Positions 35,077 to 43,358 of a stretch of DNA of 64,000 nucleotides are shown here, in pieces. A model generated the notes under the pieces. It saw only the letters and a program-made list of their open reading frames with translations, was not told the origin of the DNA and did not search any database. The stretch lies in the NCBI RefSeq assembly GCF_000346615.1, contig NZ_ANNU01000006.1, positions 166,797-230,796 of the forward strand, given 5' to 3'. Made by a program: the position numbers and the translations under genes. Numbering within the stretch: position 1 is the first letter of the stretch; each line of letters opens with the position of its first letter. This DNA comes from Nafulsella turpanensis ZLM-10 (lineage in GTDB: Bacteria; Bacteroidota; Bacteroidia; Cytophagales; Cyclobacteriaceae).

Positions 35077-36798
35077 TTAAAAACGATTTATATACCCAAA
35101 GTGAACCTGCGAGTGAGCAAAATTTAGTGCCTGCCCCTGCATTTTCCCCAACCCATATATAAAATTAAAGATCCCTGCATTAGTTCCCAAATTTAGTCCC
35201 GCCCCGAGACCTAATGGCCAGTCTTTCAGATGTAAGTTTCCGGAAGAATACCGCATCCACGCCTGATCATAGAAACCAAAGAAATAAGTATCGGCTCCTG
35301 CCAGCCAGCGTAGCTCTAATCGACTGAGGGCATAGTCTGAAGCAAAGAAACTCATTTCCCGAAATCCTCTCAGGCTGTTAAGCCCTCCAATGCGAAAAAG
35401 ATCGTTAAGAAACAGCCGCTCATCTGCTACCAGGCCTGCCTGCAGCTGATGAGCCAGCACCCATTGCCGACCCAGCGGCTGGAAATAAGCAAATCGGCCG
35501 GAGGCTCTGTACTGCATGTTTACACTTCCTGCCAGCAACGAGTCGTCGGCCACACCCGCCGGAAGACTACGAATTTTCTTTCGCCCGGCCATTGCTTCGG
35601 CCGAAAACTCATACCCCCTTCGTGGAACCTGCCAGCTATCCAACCTGCGACGACTAAAGCCCAGCCCATATTCCGCCAGCTTAAAGCCAGCATAATCTTT
35701 ACCTGCAGCTTCCCCCAGAAGGCGAGCATCCTTCTGCCGCAAAAGCAATTTTAATATATTATAAGTTCCCTGTTGTAGCTGTGCTTCCACCCGAACCTGT
35801 CTGTTAACAAAGGCCTCTGCCTCTTTCAGCAGCTCAAAACCCAGTTCAACACTTAGCGGGGAATTAAATACATAAGGGTGAAAGTATGCCACTTCCAGAT
35901 TTTGTGAAGCCCTGTTAAGCCGCTGCCAGTGCAGGGCTATTCGCTTTCCTCTCCGGAAAGGATTCTGAAGAAGTAAATCGAACTGGCCTGTAAAAATATA
36001 CTGTCCCGGCTCCTGCGCATCAGGCACAAGACCAATGATGCCATCAATCCGGTTAGCCCGCTGCCTGTCAAGCTCCACATGCAGGGTAGCCTGGTTATTC
36101 TGGAAACTTACATAAGGCGCTCCCTTTAATTTTATATATGGCAGCTGCCGCAGCCGATCTCCCACATGCCGGAGCTTTTGCTGGCTGTAGGGTTCGCCGG
36201 GTTTTATACCCGCATGGTTTGATAGGAATTTTGAATTAAGCAACTGCTGCCCCTCCTGCTCAAGTGTATCAAACACAATAAAAGGACCTTTATGAATAGC
36301 CAGGCTTGCCTGCAGCACATTACCTTCCAGCGCAACAGAATCGAGCCGGATGGCTGCGAAAGGATAGCCGGAGTTTTCGGAAAGACGGAGCAGCTGCTCC
36401 AGCAGGCGAGCTACCTGTGCATAATAGAAAGGACGGTTATCGAAAAGCTTTCTCCGGAAAATCGTCTGGCTGAGCAGGTCAGATTCCACGTTCCCCGCCT
36501 CCAGCCGCGCCCACCGAAACTGCTCTCCCACGACAAACAGGGCCACTGTACTATCCAGGCCACGGTTTACCGAAATGGTATCAGCCAGTAAATAGCCATC
36601 AGCCCTTAAAGCGCCAAGCAGTTCTTTTATTTCAGCATCTGCCACTTCGCTTCCTTCCGGGGTGCTATTGAAAGAATAGCTTTTTAGCACTTGCCGGTCT
36701 GCATCTGTACCGGCCTTCACCAGAAGCACATGCTGGCCTGTTGCCTGCAGGATAGCAGCAAAGCAACATAAAACAAACAGGCTGACTTTCAATGGCAT
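35077..36798 (-). CDS. BamA/TamA-type outer membrane protein
   Basis: From the ATG at 36798 the product is 573 residues with a signal peptide ('MPLKVSLFVLCCFAAILQAT'). An N-terminal POTRA-like region ('LLNSKFLSNHAGIKPGEPYS', about residues 180-240) is followed by a predicted 16-strand beta-barrel ending in the aromatic C-terminus 'VHFGYINRF', the usual recognition signal. Proteins of this type insert or export other proteins at the outer membrane; whether it is TamA-like or separate is open. A -7 element immediately before the ATG is noted separately. Confidence 0.82.
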   Translation of the reverse strand: MPLKVSLFVLCCFAAILQATGQHVLLVKAGTDADRQVLKSYSFNSTPEGSEVADAEIKELLGALRADGYLLADTISVNRGLDSTVALFVVGEQFRWARLEAGNVESDLLSQTIFRRKLFDNRPFYYAQVARLLEQLLRLSENSGYPFAAIRLDSVALEGNVLQASLAIHKGPFIVFDTLEQEGQQLLNSKFLSNHAGIKPGEPYSQQKLRHVGDRLRQLPYIKLKGAPYVSFQNNQATLHVELDRQRANRIDGIIGLVPDAQEPGQYIFTGQFDLLLQNPFRRGKRIALHWQRLNRASQNLEVAYFHPYVFNSPLSVELGFELLKEAEAFVNRQVRVEAQLQQGTYNILKLLLRQKDARLLGEAAGKDYAGFKLAEYGLGFSRRRLDSWQVPRRGYEFSAEAMAGRKKIRSLPAGVADDSLLAGSVNMQYRASGRFAYFQPLGRQWVLAHQLQAGLVADERLFLNDLFRIGGLNSLRGFREMSFFASDYALSRLELRWLAGADTYFFGFYDQAWMRYSSGNLHLKDWPLGLGAGLNLGTNAGIFNFIYGLGKMQGQALNFAHSQVHFGYINRF

Positions 36799-36801
36799 GT
36801 A

Positions 36802-36809
36802 CAAATTTA
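36802..36809 (-). promoter_or_regulatory. Candidate -7 element TAAATTTG abutting a start codon
   Basis: Reads TAAATTTG on the minus strand, ending 4 bases before the ATG at 36798. If it is a promoter, the mRNA would be essentially leaderless, or translation starts at a later codon. It may also be chance. Confidence 0.3.
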
Positions 36810-36917
36810 AAAAATAAACCCACATGCTTTTAAGCATAAAAATGAATTTTATCACCTCCGGGTAGAGGTGCTGTATATTCTTTATTCTGCCCGGCACTCC
36901 GGCCTCTCTAATTTTGT

Positions 36918-36925
36918 TACCTTTG
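36918..36925 (+). promoter_or_regulatory. Candidate -7 element TACCTTTG for hemW
   Basis: Matches TAnnTTTG and lies about 59 bases before the TTG start of hemW. No clear TTTG/TTG box at 17-23 bases upstream. Confidence 0.4.
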
Positions 36926-36983
36926 CTGTACGCCTGCACTGTCTGTTTGCAGTGGGGTCTTTATTTTAACCTATACAGAATCT

Positions 36984-38114
36984 TTGGCCGGAATTTATTT
37001 ACACATTCCTTTTTGCAGGCAAGCCTGCCATTACTGCGACTTCCACTTCAGCACCAATTTAAAAAATAAGGATGCTTTGGTAAAGGCGCTTGTTCAGGAA
37101 ATACGACTGCAAAAAGATTACCTGGAAGGGGAAGAAGTAGAAACGGTTTACTTTGGCGGTGGAACACCTTCTCTGCTGAGCCGGGAGGAAGTAGAAACGC
37201 TTTTACTGGCCCTTAAAGATAATTTTTTGATAAGCAATGAGCCGGAAATTACCCTGGAGGCGAATCCGGATGATCTTAAGCCGGAAAAGCTACAGGAGCT
37301 GTATGCTGCAGGAATAAACAGACTCAGCATTGGCATACAATCCTTCCATGATGCCCATTTGCAGTCGCTAAACCGGGCCCATTCTGCCCGGGAGGCAAAA
37401 AACAGTATTAAGTTTGCCCGTGAAGCTGGCTTTTCAAATATCAGTATTGACCTTATTTATGCCATTCCTTCTCCTGATGATACGCTTTGGCTGGCCGACC
37501 TTGAGCAGGCACTCGCCCTCCGGCCGGAGCATATATCTTCCTACTGCCTCACCATCGAACCCCAGACTGCTTTTGGCAACTGGCTAAAGAAGGGAAAGTT
37601 AAAACCGATAGACGAGGAATATGCCGCACGGCAGTTCGAAATTCTGCTCCAAAGACTACAGGAGGCCGGGTATGAACAGTATGAAATTTCCAACTTCTGC
37701 CTGCCGGGCAACTACTCGCGCCATAACAGCAGCTATTGGCAGCAGAAGAAATACCTTGGGCTGGGTCCGAGCGCACATTCCTTTAACGGCCACAGCCGCC
37801 AGCACAATATTGCCAATAATGCCCGTTACCTGAAAGCCCTGGCAAAAAATGAACCGGCATTTGAACGGGAAGAGCTGCAGCGGGCGAATATGATTAATGA
37901 GTATATTATGACCGGCCTCCGCACCCGCTGGGGCTGCAGTCTTGCCTACCTGCAGGAGCAGTATGCATTTGATTTAAAGGCAGAAAACGAGCAACTACTT
38001 TCTTCTCTTTTCCAGCAGAAGTATATTTATTACGAGGACGGCTCTCTGCTGCTGACTGATTCAGGTAAATTACTGGCCGATGAGATTGCGAGTCGGCTCA
38101 TGACGGAAGAATGA
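36984..38114 (+). CDS. hemW: Radical SAM heme chaperone HemW
   Basis: A 376-residue radical SAM protein with the cluster cysteines Cys11, Cys15 and Cys18 in 'HIPFCRQACHYCDFHFS', then 'ETVYFGGGTPSLLSREE' and 'NRLSIGIQSFHDAHLQSLNR', plus a HemN C-terminal domain. It is HemW-like by its short length and 'CHYCDF' context; HemW inserts heme into acceptor enzymes rather than oxidising coproporphyrinogen. The start is TTG (36984), because no ATG precedes the conserved 'GIYLHIPFC' segment. Confidence 0.92.
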   Translation: MAGIYLHIPFCRQACHYCDFHFSTNLKNKDALVKALVQEIRLQKDYLEGEEVETVYFGGGTPSLLSREEVETLLLALKDNFLISNEPEITLEANPDDLKPEKLQELYAAGINRLSIGIQSFHDAHLQSLNRAHSAREAKNSIKFAREAGFSNISIDLIYAIPSPDDTLWLADLEQALALRPEHISSYCLTIEPQTAFGNWLKKGKLKPIDEEYAARQFEILLQRLQEAGYEQYEISNFCLPGNYSRHNSSYWQQKKYLGLGPSAHSFNGHSRQHNIANNARYLKALAKNEPAFEREELQRANMINEYIMTGLRTRWGCSLAYLQEQYAFDLKAENEQLLSSLFQQKYIYYEDGSLLLTDSGKLLADEIASRLMTEE

Positions 38115-38168
38115 GGGCTTAATTTCACTAAAAAATAAAAAGTGTCCTTAAATTTTGGGGCAAAATGT

Positions 38169-38176
38169 TATATTTG
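38169..38176 (+). promoter_or_regulatory. Candidate -7 element TATATTTG
   Basis: Matches TAnnTTTG. Transcription would start near 38182, giving a short leader to the ATG at 38201 and arguing against the ATG at 38165. Confidence 0.4.
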
Positions 38177-38200
38177 CCAAGGAGCAAAAGACTCGCCTGC

Positions 38201-38560
38201 ATGAATAAAGAAGAAAAGAAAGCCTTTCTGCTTTTAAAAAGCATCATTTTTCAGTACCACGGGCTGGACGACAATGAACAGCAGCTCCTGGAAAAAACAG
38301 CCGGGGAGCTCGATGCTGAAGAAGAACTGAAATGGGCGCAGAATTTTATTGCAGAAGAGTATCTCGATGCCTTCGATCGTGCACGCGATTATCTTGCCAA
38401 GGTTTCCATCGCCAAAGAACAAAAAATAGATTTCCTGCACCGGGTGTGGAAATCGAATAATGAAAAAGGCCACATCACCGAAATGGAAGCAATTGCTATC
38501 CTTCGCCTGGCAAAAGACTGGCAGGTAGAGTCGGAGCTTATCAGCAGGGTGAGAGGTTAG
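38201..38560 (+). CDS. Small helical protein of unknown function
   Basis: A 119-residue cytosolic protein, all-helical and acidic ('EEELKWAQNFIAEEYLDAF', 'KGHITEMEAIAILRLAKDW'). The 'TEMEAIAILRLAKDWQV' pattern has weak resemblance to TerB-like domains, but I cannot confirm it. Start chosen at 'MNKEEKKAFLLL' because a -7 element lies between this ATG and the upstream one. It is convergent with the LytT-type regulator gene. Confidence 0.7.
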   Translation: MNKEEKKAFLLLKSIIFQYHGLDDNEQQLLEKTAGELDAEEELKWAQNFIAEEYLDAFDRARDYLAKVSIAKEQKIDFLHRVWKSNNEKGHITEMEAIAILRLAKDWQVESELISRVRG

Positions 38561-38574
38561 CCTTCATACACCTC

Positions 38575-39300
38575 TTACAGGCTCATCATATCCTTGAACT
38601 TCGTCGCCTGCCTACGGCTTACTTCTACCTTTTCTCCTCCCTGCAGTGTAACCATTAATCCGCCATTAAACCAGGGCTCAATATTATCTACCCAGTTCAG
38701 GTTAATCATATGCTTCCGGTTGGCACGGAAGAAAACCTTATCGTCTAACCGTTCATCCAGCGCATTCAGCGATTTATGAATCATGGGCTTCTGGTTATCG
38801 AAATAAACTTTTATATAGTTGCCATCAGACTCAAACAGCCGAATTTTACTGAGGCGCACAAACCAGCATTTATCCCCGTCTTTTACAAATACCTGGTCGT
38901 TTGGTCCCAGCTTAGCGGTTTTATCCCGCTCAACACCTTCCTCCTCCTTTTCCCTAACTGAAGTTAATTTATGGATGCTTTCTTTTAAACGCTCAGGCTG
39001 CACAGGCTTTAGCAGGTAATCGAGCGCATTTACTTCAAAGGCTTTTATAGCATACTCATCGTAGGCCGTAGTAAAAATAACCTGAGGTACATCTTCAAGC
39101 ATCTCCAGGAGGTCGAAGCCGGTTTTTTCCGGCATTTGAATATCCAGGAACAGCAGTTCCGGCTGCAGCTCTTTTATTTTTTGATAGGCATCATCTACAT
39201 TCACTGCCTCACCCACCACCTCTATCTGGGTATAGTCGGAGAGCAGCGACATTAATTCTTTTCGGGCCAGCCGTTCATCGTCTACAATTAGTGCTTTCAT
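38575..39300 (-). CDS. LytTR-family response regulator
   Basis: A 241-residue protein: receiver domain with acidic pocket Asp7-Asp8 and phospho-acceptor Asp53 ('LLFLDIQMPEKTGFDLLEML'), then a LytTR DNA-binding domain ('RANRKHMINLNWVDNIEPWF'). It is paired with the adjacent histidine kinase gene, four bases away, as in LytS/LytT or AgrA-type systems. Target genes cannot be read from the sequence. Confidence 0.94.
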   Translation of the reverse strand: MKALIVDDERLARKELMSLLSDYTQIEVVGEAVNVDDAYQKIKELQPELLFLDIQMPEKTGFDLLEMLEDVPQVIFTTAYDEYAIKAFEVNALDYLLKPVQPERLKESIHKLTSVREKEEEGVERDKTAKLGPNDQVFVKDGDKCWFVRLSKIRLFESDGNYIKVYFDNQKPMIHKSLNALDERLDDKVFFRANRKHMINLNWVDNIEPWFNGGLMVTLQGGEKVEVSRRQATKFKDMMSL

Positions 39301-39304
39301 AGGT

Positions 39305-40330
39305 TTAATGTTCAGGAATAACTAATTCGGTAAGGACAGTATGCTCATTCTCATTTGAAATTTTAAAAGACGCCCGCTCTCCATACAGCAATTTAAGCCG
39401 CTCGCGGGTATTTTCAAGCCCCAGACCAGAATCGTTTTTGTGTTTTACTCCGTTTATGTATTGCCCGTTGTTGCGAATACATATATGCAGGTTCCGGTCC
39501 TTTACAAAGGCCTCCACACTTACTTCTCCCCCTTCTATCAGGTTACTGATGCCATGCTTAATACTGTTTTCCACCAGCGTTTGTAACATCAGCGGCGGTA
39601 TGTAAAAATCTCCGGCCTCGGGGTGAATATTAAAGTACGTCTGGAGTCGTTCCTCAAAGCGAATGCCTTCGAGTGCCAGGTAATCTTTTACCGTTTTCAG
39701 CTCATCGGCAAAGCTTACCACCTTTCGCTTGTCCATAACCAGAGAGTTCCGTAAAATATTACTCAGCTGGGTAATGGCCACCTTTGCCTTTGAAGGCTCC
39801 TCATCGACCAGTGCCCTAATACTATTGAGTGCGTTAAACATAAAATGAGGGTTTAACTGCGATTTAAGCCTGTTGAGCGTCATTTCATTGATAGCCGCCT
39901 CATATTTAAGCGAGGAGTTGTATCGCTCTACATAATGGTACATGATGTAAAGCACACTCCAGATAAAGAAAATCGTTACCTGGGAGAGAAACATCAACAG
40001 CACTTCAGAAAAATCAAAATAGGAGAGGGACTGCTGCCCCAGTAGCATAAGGGTAACGGCCTGCAGCAGGTATACCAGCATACTCATAATTATAATCGCC
40101 AGTATAACCCGCGGTATAAGCTTTCCGGTGGTAAGCTTGAGCCACTGCCGGTTATGCAGGTAATGCCGGAAGGCATGGGTAACCAGCAGCATATATACAA
40201 CGGAGAGTAACAGGAAAGAGTACTGCTGTACATCCTGCACCCCAAACATGATGTTGAACGAGATGTTAATGATTGCATACAGGGACCAGCCACCAATCTG
40301 GCAAATCCAGTAAACCGTTTTCCGAGTCAT
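39305..40330 (-). CDS. LytS-type sensor histidine kinase
   Basis: From the ATG at 40330 the product is 341 residues; the longer frame start (40459) lies within a terminator region. About four N-terminal membrane helices, then a His_kinase domain (PF06580 type) with the phospho-acceptor histidine in 'KSQLNPHFMFNALNSIRALV' and an ATPase domain with 'LQTLVENSIKHGI' and 'GLGLENTRERLKLLYG'. It partners the LytTR regulator downstream. There is no large extracellular sensor domain, so the membrane part itself probably senses. Confidence 0.93.
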   Translation of the reverse strand: MTRKTVYWICQIGGWSLYAIINISFNIMFGVQDVQQYSFLLLSVVYMLLVTHAFRHYLHNRQWLKLTTGKLIPRVILAIIIMSMLVYLLQAVTLMLLGQQSLSYFDFSEVLLMFLSQVTIFFIWSVLYIMYHYVERYNSSLKYEAAINEMTLNRLKSQLNPHFMFNALNSIRALVDEEPSKAKVAITQLSNILRNSLVMDKRKVVSFADELKTVKDYLALEGIRFEERLQTYFNIHPEAGDFYIPPLMLQTLVENSIKHGISNLIEGGEVSVEAFVKDRNLHICIRNNGQYINGVKHKNDSGLGLENTRERLKLLYGERASFKISNENEHTVLTELVIPEH

Positions 40331-40381
40331 AAGCGCGCCTCCAAAGCCTAAAGGCCTAAGCCTTTTACAAGCTAGTATACA

Positions 40382-40389
40382 CAAAGTTA
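40382..40389 (-). promoter_or_regulatory. Candidate -7 element TAACTTTG for the LytS/LytT pair
   Basis: Matches TAnnTTTG on the minus strand and would give a leader of about 46 bases to the kinase gene. No matching -33 box at consensus spacing. Confidence 0.38.
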
Positions 40390-40433
40390 AGATTTGCCGG
40401 CAACTTGTAAAGAGGATTTGTACAAAAGGTAAA

Positions 40434-40473
40434 AGCCGCTGGTAAAAGGAAAAAAGCACCCTTACCAGCGGCT
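40434..40473 (-). terminator. Terminator after NADH dehydrogenase gene
   Basis: AGCCGCTGGTAA (40434-40445) pairs perfectly with TTACCAGCGGCT (40462-40473), a 12-bp stem, with moderately U-rich sequence following on the minus strand. Confidence 0.7.
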
Positions 40474-40499
40474 ATGTTCGCTGTTTCTTCAAACGAAAA

Positions 40500-41837
40500 C
40501 TACTGCTCCGATTCCTGCTGTTTAATTTTTTCTTCTTTATCGAAAGGCCGGATGATGAGCCGGATGCCCCGGTCGTAGGTAAAATAATTCCAGACCCAGT
40601 TGTTGAATACCACCAGCTTATTCCGGAAGCCGATGAGGTAGAGGAGGTGTACGAACATCCAGGTGGTCCAGGCGGCGAAACCTCCAAAGCTCAGGCCGTT
40701 GGGCATATCCACTACGGCCCGGTTTCGGCCTACCGTAGCCATAGAGCCTTTGTTAAAGAAGCGGAAGGGCTGGAGGTTTTTCTCCCCACGGATTATGCGC
40801 AGGAGGTTTTCTGCCAGGTTTTCGCCCTGCTGTATTGCTACCGGAGCCAGCATAGGATAGCCCTTAGGGGTTTTCCTGGTCTCCATTAAAGCAACATCTC
40901 CTACCGCGAAAACATCTTTTACTCCCTGTACCTGGTTAAATTCATCGACGAGGTACTGGCTCTTTTTAACACATTCTTCCGGCAGGCCGGGAATGGTGTT
41001 CCCCTTCACCCCTGCAGCCCATATGAGCGTTTGGGAATTGAGTACCTCTCCGGTACTTAGCTTCACCTCTTTGCCATCATAGGAGTCGACCATGGCATTG
41101 AGCTTAATATTCACATCAAAGTCTTTCAGGTATTTATTTGCTTTTTTAGAGGCTGTTTTCGACATGCCGTTTAAAAGGTGCGGCAGCCCTTCTACCAGGT
41201 AAATCTTCATTTGCCGGAAATCCAGTTCGGGATAATCCTTGGGCAGCACATGGTTTTTAAGCTCACCCAGCGCACCCGACACTTCTACCCCGGTAGGGCC
41301 TCCTCCTACCACCACAACATTCATGAGGCTTTTAAGCTCCTCCGGATCGGAGGTATTAACGGCTTTTTCAAAATTTTGGAGTATATGGGAGCGAAGGTTC
41401 AGCGCATGAGGCAGCTGTTTCAGGGGCAGAGCTTCCTTAAACTTATCGTCATTACCGAAATAGTTGGTTTTTGTTCCACAGGCAATAATCAGGTAGTCGT
41501 AACTCAGCTCACCCAGGGGAGTGCTTACTGTTTTCTTTTCGTGGTTAATACGGGTTACTTTAGCCATCCGGAAGTGGAAATCCTCCTTCTCTTCCATAAC
41601 CTGTCGCAGGGGACCGGCAATGGAGCCTGGTTCCAGGCCGGCGGTAGCTACCTGGTACAGGAGCGGCTGAAAGGTGTGGTAATTGTGCCGGTCCAGCATA
41701 ATCACCTGCAGATTTTCCTTTTCAAGCTTTTTTATAATCCGCAGGCCGGCAAAGCCGCCACCAATGATCACTACCCTTGGTTTATCTGTTTTGGGGATCT
41801 GAATTGATATTTCCTGATGTTCTTTGACCGGTGCCAT
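40500..41837 (-). CDS. ndh: Type II NADH:quinone oxidoreductase
   Basis: From the ATG at 41837 the product is 445 residues. FAD-binding motif 'RVVIIGGGFAGLRIIKKL' near residue 23, NADH-binding 'NVVVVGGGPTGVEVSGAL', and 'DVFAVGDVALMETRKTPKGY' before the end. A C-terminal amphipathic/hydrophobic segment ('FVHLLYLIGFRNKLVVFN') anchors it to the membrane, and a basic tail follows. It transfers electrons from NADH to quinone without pumping protons. The in-frame start at 41876 adds 13 residues with no family match. Confidence 0.93.
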   Translation of the reverse strand: MAPVKEHQEISIQIPKTDKPRVVIIGGGFAGLRIIKKLEKENLQVIMLDRHNYHTFQPLLYQVATAGLEPGSIAGPLRQVMEEKEDFHFRMAKVTRINHEKKTVSTPLGELSYDYLIIACGTKTNYFGNDDKFKEALPLKQLPHALNLRSHILQNFEKAVNTSDPEELKSLMNVVVVGGGPTGVEVSGALGELKNHVLPKDYPELDFRQMKIYLVEGLPHLLNGMSKTASKKANKYLKDFDVNIKLNAMVDSYDGKEVKLSTGEVLNSQTLIWAAGVKGNTIPGLPEECVKKSQYLVDEFNQVQGVKDVFAVGDVALMETRKTPKGYPMLAPVAIQQGENLAENLLRIIRGEKNLQPFRFFNKGSMATVGRNRAVVDMPNGLSFGGFAAWTTWMFVHLLYLIGFRNKLVVFNNWVWNYFTYDRGIRLIIRPFDKEEKIKQQESEQ

Positions 41838-42221
41838 ATCACTCTTTTTCTGAATTAAAACTCCCTTAACGGGCACTAATGTAATAGCTAATTTTATAAA
41901 GTGATAAGAAATTTATTTGTTTCTGCGATTCCGGGGAGATTAAGAATTAAAAGGAAAATACTTACCCGGGAGTGCCGAAAAGCTAATCTCACATAAGAAG
42001 ATAGGTAAGAATATACTTTCGGTAATAATTTTTTTAGGATATAAATTTTAAAAGAAGCAGGCAGAGGAAAAACGACAAATATTTAGAAGAAAATGCGCCG
42101 AATGGACGCCTATTTTAAGAAGATAAAAATGAACAGATACAAGTAACACTTCATCAAACAACTCACATCTCAATGACTTTCAGCATGTTATGGATGCCGC
42201 CTGATATGACAAATAGAAAAG

Positions 42222-42253
42222 TTTAAATTCTTATGATTATTTTTTTACCTTTG
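42222..42253 (+). promoter_or_regulatory. Candidate promoter TTTA-N20-TACCTTTG
   Basis: TTTA at 42222-42225 (one mismatch to TTTG) is 20 bases before TACCTTTG at 42246-42253, a perfect TAnnTTTG match. Start of transcription expected near 42259. No plus-strand gene follows before the terminator at 42340. Confidence 0.45.
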
Positions 42254-42258
42254 AGGAA

Positions 42259-42376
42259 CCAATTATCGATTAAATTAATTTACTAAATACAATTAGCTTA
42301 TTCATAGTTGATAGGTTTTAATGTTTTGGTTGAAAGAGGAAAGCTGCCCTTTTATGAGGGCAGCTTTTTCTTTTTT
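42259..42376 (+). ncRNA. Candidate small RNA, about 118 bases
   Basis: The interval between a promoter-like pair and a strong plus-strand terminator. The body up to 42330 is AT-rich with short inverted segments; the 3-prime end is a perfect 11-bp hairpin followed by U-rich sequence, as in regulatory RNAs. A 36-codon frame starting at 42321 overlaps but runs past the terminator into the next gene, so it is unlikely to be the product. I do not recognise a known RNA family. It could instead be an uncharacterised leader or chance. Confidence 0.35.
42340..42376 (+). terminator. Plus-strand terminator of the candidate small RNA
   Basis: AAAGCTGCCCT (42340-42350) pairs perfectly with AGGGCAGCTTT (42357-42367), followed by a T-rich tract to 42376. 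On the minus strand the tail is not U-rich, so it points to a plus-strand transcript, though it could still serve the convergently placed minus gene end. Confidence 0.7.
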
Positions 42377-42382
42377 ATCCCA

Positions 42383-43261
42383 TCAGTTGTTTGAAACAGC
42401 ATCGAGCAGCTTGAGTGCGTGCGGCCCCATATGATCTACAATCAGCTTGCGGTATTCAGTACTGCCCACAAAGCCTGAATTCATGAAGCGCGCCATCACC
42501 GGAGCCCAGTCACTATTCTTTGGCATAATAATTCCAAACTTTTCAGAATCCTCATCACCAACCGGATGGCGTTTTACAGGCATACGCTTGCTAAGGGCTT
42601 CCAGGTAATAAGTAAAGTCAAGCTCCGTAAAAGCTTTTTCGTTGTGGGCAACTTCCTGTAGTGCCTCAGGAATGGAGGCTACATATTTCACATTCACACC
42701 TGGGTAGTATTTTTCAGAAAGTGCCAGCAGGCGCCTTTCATTCAGCGTTCCCCGAACTGCCACCAGTGTCATACCACTAAAGCCACTGGCGATATCTTCC
42801 AAGCTGTTCAGGTTCGGCACACTTTTGTTGGTCATCAGAATGGCCACATTGGTGATAAAAGGAGGACTAAAATTGTAAGAGTTTTTACGCTCCTCGGTAA
42901 TAGTGATGTTGCCAAGACCAAATACTCCTCCTGAGGAGCCCTTTATGCTATTCATAAACTTGGCAAAGTCCTTCGAGTCTTTATCGAAGTAAACAGGATT
43001 CAAAACAATCCCTTCTTCTTTTTGCAGCCATTTCGCAAACTCATTCATAATCTCCACACAGAAGCCGCTCACCTTCCCTGCCTGGTTCATGGCAAAACCA
43101 GGAGTTTCGATATAAGAGAAAGTTACGGTTGCCGAGCCCTTTGCCTTAGCCTCGGCAAAGGAATCGCCACGGAGCTGGGCCTGCACACTCGCAGACAGGA
43201 AGAGCAAAATCAGCAGAATACCTGCTCTGAGGCTGCTCAAAACGGTAGACAGTAGTTTCAT
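42383..43261 (-). CDS. Orphan periplasmic solute-binding protein (family 3)
   Basis: From the ATG at 43261 the product is 292 residues with a signal peptide ending 'SASVQAQ'. Two lobes in the SBP family 3 pattern: 'SGFCVEIMNEFAKWLQKEEG' (ligand contact region), 'GLGNITITEERKNSYNFSPP' and 'VAVRGTLNERRLLALSEKYY'. The family captures amino acids or related ligands for ABC transporters or signalling proteins. There is no permease or ATPase gene in the window, so it may work alone or with a remote partner. Confidence 0.87.
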   Translation of the reverse strand: MKLLSTVLSSLRAGILLILLFLSASVQAQLRGDSFAEAKAKGSATVTFSYIETPGFAMNQAGKVSGFCVEIMNEFAKWLQKEEGIVLNPVYFDKDSKDFAKFMNSIKGSSGGVFGLGNITITEERKNSYNFSPPFITNVAILMTNKSVPNLNSLEDIASGFSGMTLVAVRGTLNERRLLALSEKYYPGVNVKYVASIPEALQEVAHNEKAFTELDFTYYLEALSKRMPVKRHPVGDEDSEKFGIIMPKNSDWAPVMARFMNSGFVGSTEYRKLIVDHMGPHALKLLDAVSNN

Positions 43262-43358
43262 ATGCAAATGTTTATATTGTCAAAATAATAATCCAATATA
43301 AACGGTATCCAGCATATAAATTACAGCATGTAATATAAACTACAGAATTAAACAGAGG

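Larger units (their letters stand above)
41838..42382. other. 545-base gene-poor gap
   Basis: AT-rich non-coding stretch between ndh and the solute-binding protein gene. It contains no convincing protein gene; it holds a plus-strand promoter-like pair and a terminator that together define a possible small RNA (see separate entries). Frames of 36 codons or less cross it but lack support. Confidence 0.6.

Noticed and set aside
42321..42431. 36-codon plus-strand frame with ATG inside the candidate small RNA
   Set aside because: It runs through the terminator hairpin and antisense into the solute-binding gene; its composition is not protein-like.
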